NCBI RefSeq assembly: GCF_040954645.1
Contig: NC_092803.1
Span: forward strand, 12,525,230-12,589,229
Source of the DNA: Diabrotica undecimpunctata
Taxonomy: Eukaryota; Arthropoda; Insecta; Coleoptera; Chrysomelidae
Length of the DNA stretch: 64,000 nucleotides
Reading direction: 5' to 3'
In this document: positions 63,670-64,000 of the stretch, piece by piece
How positions within the stretch are numbered: the first letter of the stretch is position 1
Layout of the letters: every line of letters starts with the position of its first letter
The notes under the pieces: model-generated
Databases searched by the model: none
Seen by the model: the letters and a program-made list of their open reading frames with translations, nothing else
Told to the model about the DNA's origin: nothing
Position numbers and translations under genes: made by a program

Positions 63670-63765
63670 CGGAATAAAAGATTATTCCTAACATCGTCCA
63701 AAAGCTTCCAGTAAGCTTGGATTTGCAGTTCACCGTATTCGTCATCGAAGAGTAATCTTCTAACT
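63667..63765 (+). repeat. Direct repeat, copy 2
   Basis: TGTCGGAATAAAAGATTATT, a variable part, then CTTGGATTTGCAGTTCACC and CGTCATCGAAGA. About 80% similar to copy 1 by eye. Confidence 0.65.
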
Positions 63766-64000
63766 TGTTGCTTATATATGTATATATAAACTGCGAGGTA
63801 TAAGTTCGTGATTTAGCTAAATATTCAATAAACAATAATATAAAATTTATACCACTGTATAAATTATTTAAGTCACTTATCTATATCAACACAATTTTTT
63901 TGTTTTTGTTTATTAAAGAAATAAATAGGTAAATTAAATTAAATTTATATCACGGACATAATAATATTGTAATAATAAAAGAAATATTTATGTCAATTTA
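63766..64000. other. No recognisable gene
   Basis: AT-rich window edge. Confidence 0.3.

Overview
This window looks like nuclear DNA of an insect, most likely a beetle with a large, repeat-rich genome. The DNA is AT-rich, and its only convincing host genes are three multi-exon cytochrome P450 genes of the CYP6 type (CYP3 clan), all on the minus strand. Almost everything else is transposable-element (TE) debris of classes typical of insect genomes: RTE-, R1-, jockey- and R2/R4-like LINEs, Penelope-like elements (PLEs), mariner, piggyBac, a tRNA-derived SINE, a possible LTR and (TA)n tracts. The species assignment is inference.

Host genes. P450-1 occupies 3077-12646, P450-2 31632-45125 and P450-3 53324-61948. 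Hand splicing gives uninterrupted proteins of 512, 510 and 513 residues. All three share the same four-exon plan (about 415 + 705 + 252 + 167 bp) with every intron in phase 1. Each keeps the WxxxR, AGFETS, ExxR, PxRF and FGEGPRxCIG motifs. A splice-acceptor-like site lies 10-15 nt before every start codon, which suggests a shared noncoding first exon. This is a tandem array made by duplication, and P450-2 is the most diverged copy. Members of this family are microsomal monooxygenases that usually act in detoxification; the substrates cannot be read from sequence.

TE landscape. P450-1 introns hold a nested LINE-in-LINE insertion and several relics. The 19-kb P450-1/P450-2 interval holds PLE pieces, a 2.65-kb element with long inverted arms, a decayed mariner, a LINE relic containing a SINE, a piggyBac relic and an R2/R4-like LINE tail. 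P450-2 intron 3 carries a full-length RTE LINE (34941-38128) with one intact 986-codon frame and 14-bp target-site duplications; it also carries a LINE fragment split by an unclassified 637-bp insertion. The P450-2/P450-3 interval holds an RTE LINE with a 5' inversion of the twin-priming type and 11-bp duplications (49169-52060). P450-3 introns hold a DUF7869-like transposon gene and an RTE copy in which a (TA)n tract has grown in frame inside the reverse transcriptase.

I see no CRISPR array, rRNA gene or functional tRNA gene. I did not find a new multi-gene system. The most interesting items are the repeat-swollen but intact P450 array, evidence of recent RTE activity, and several unclassified repeat structures.
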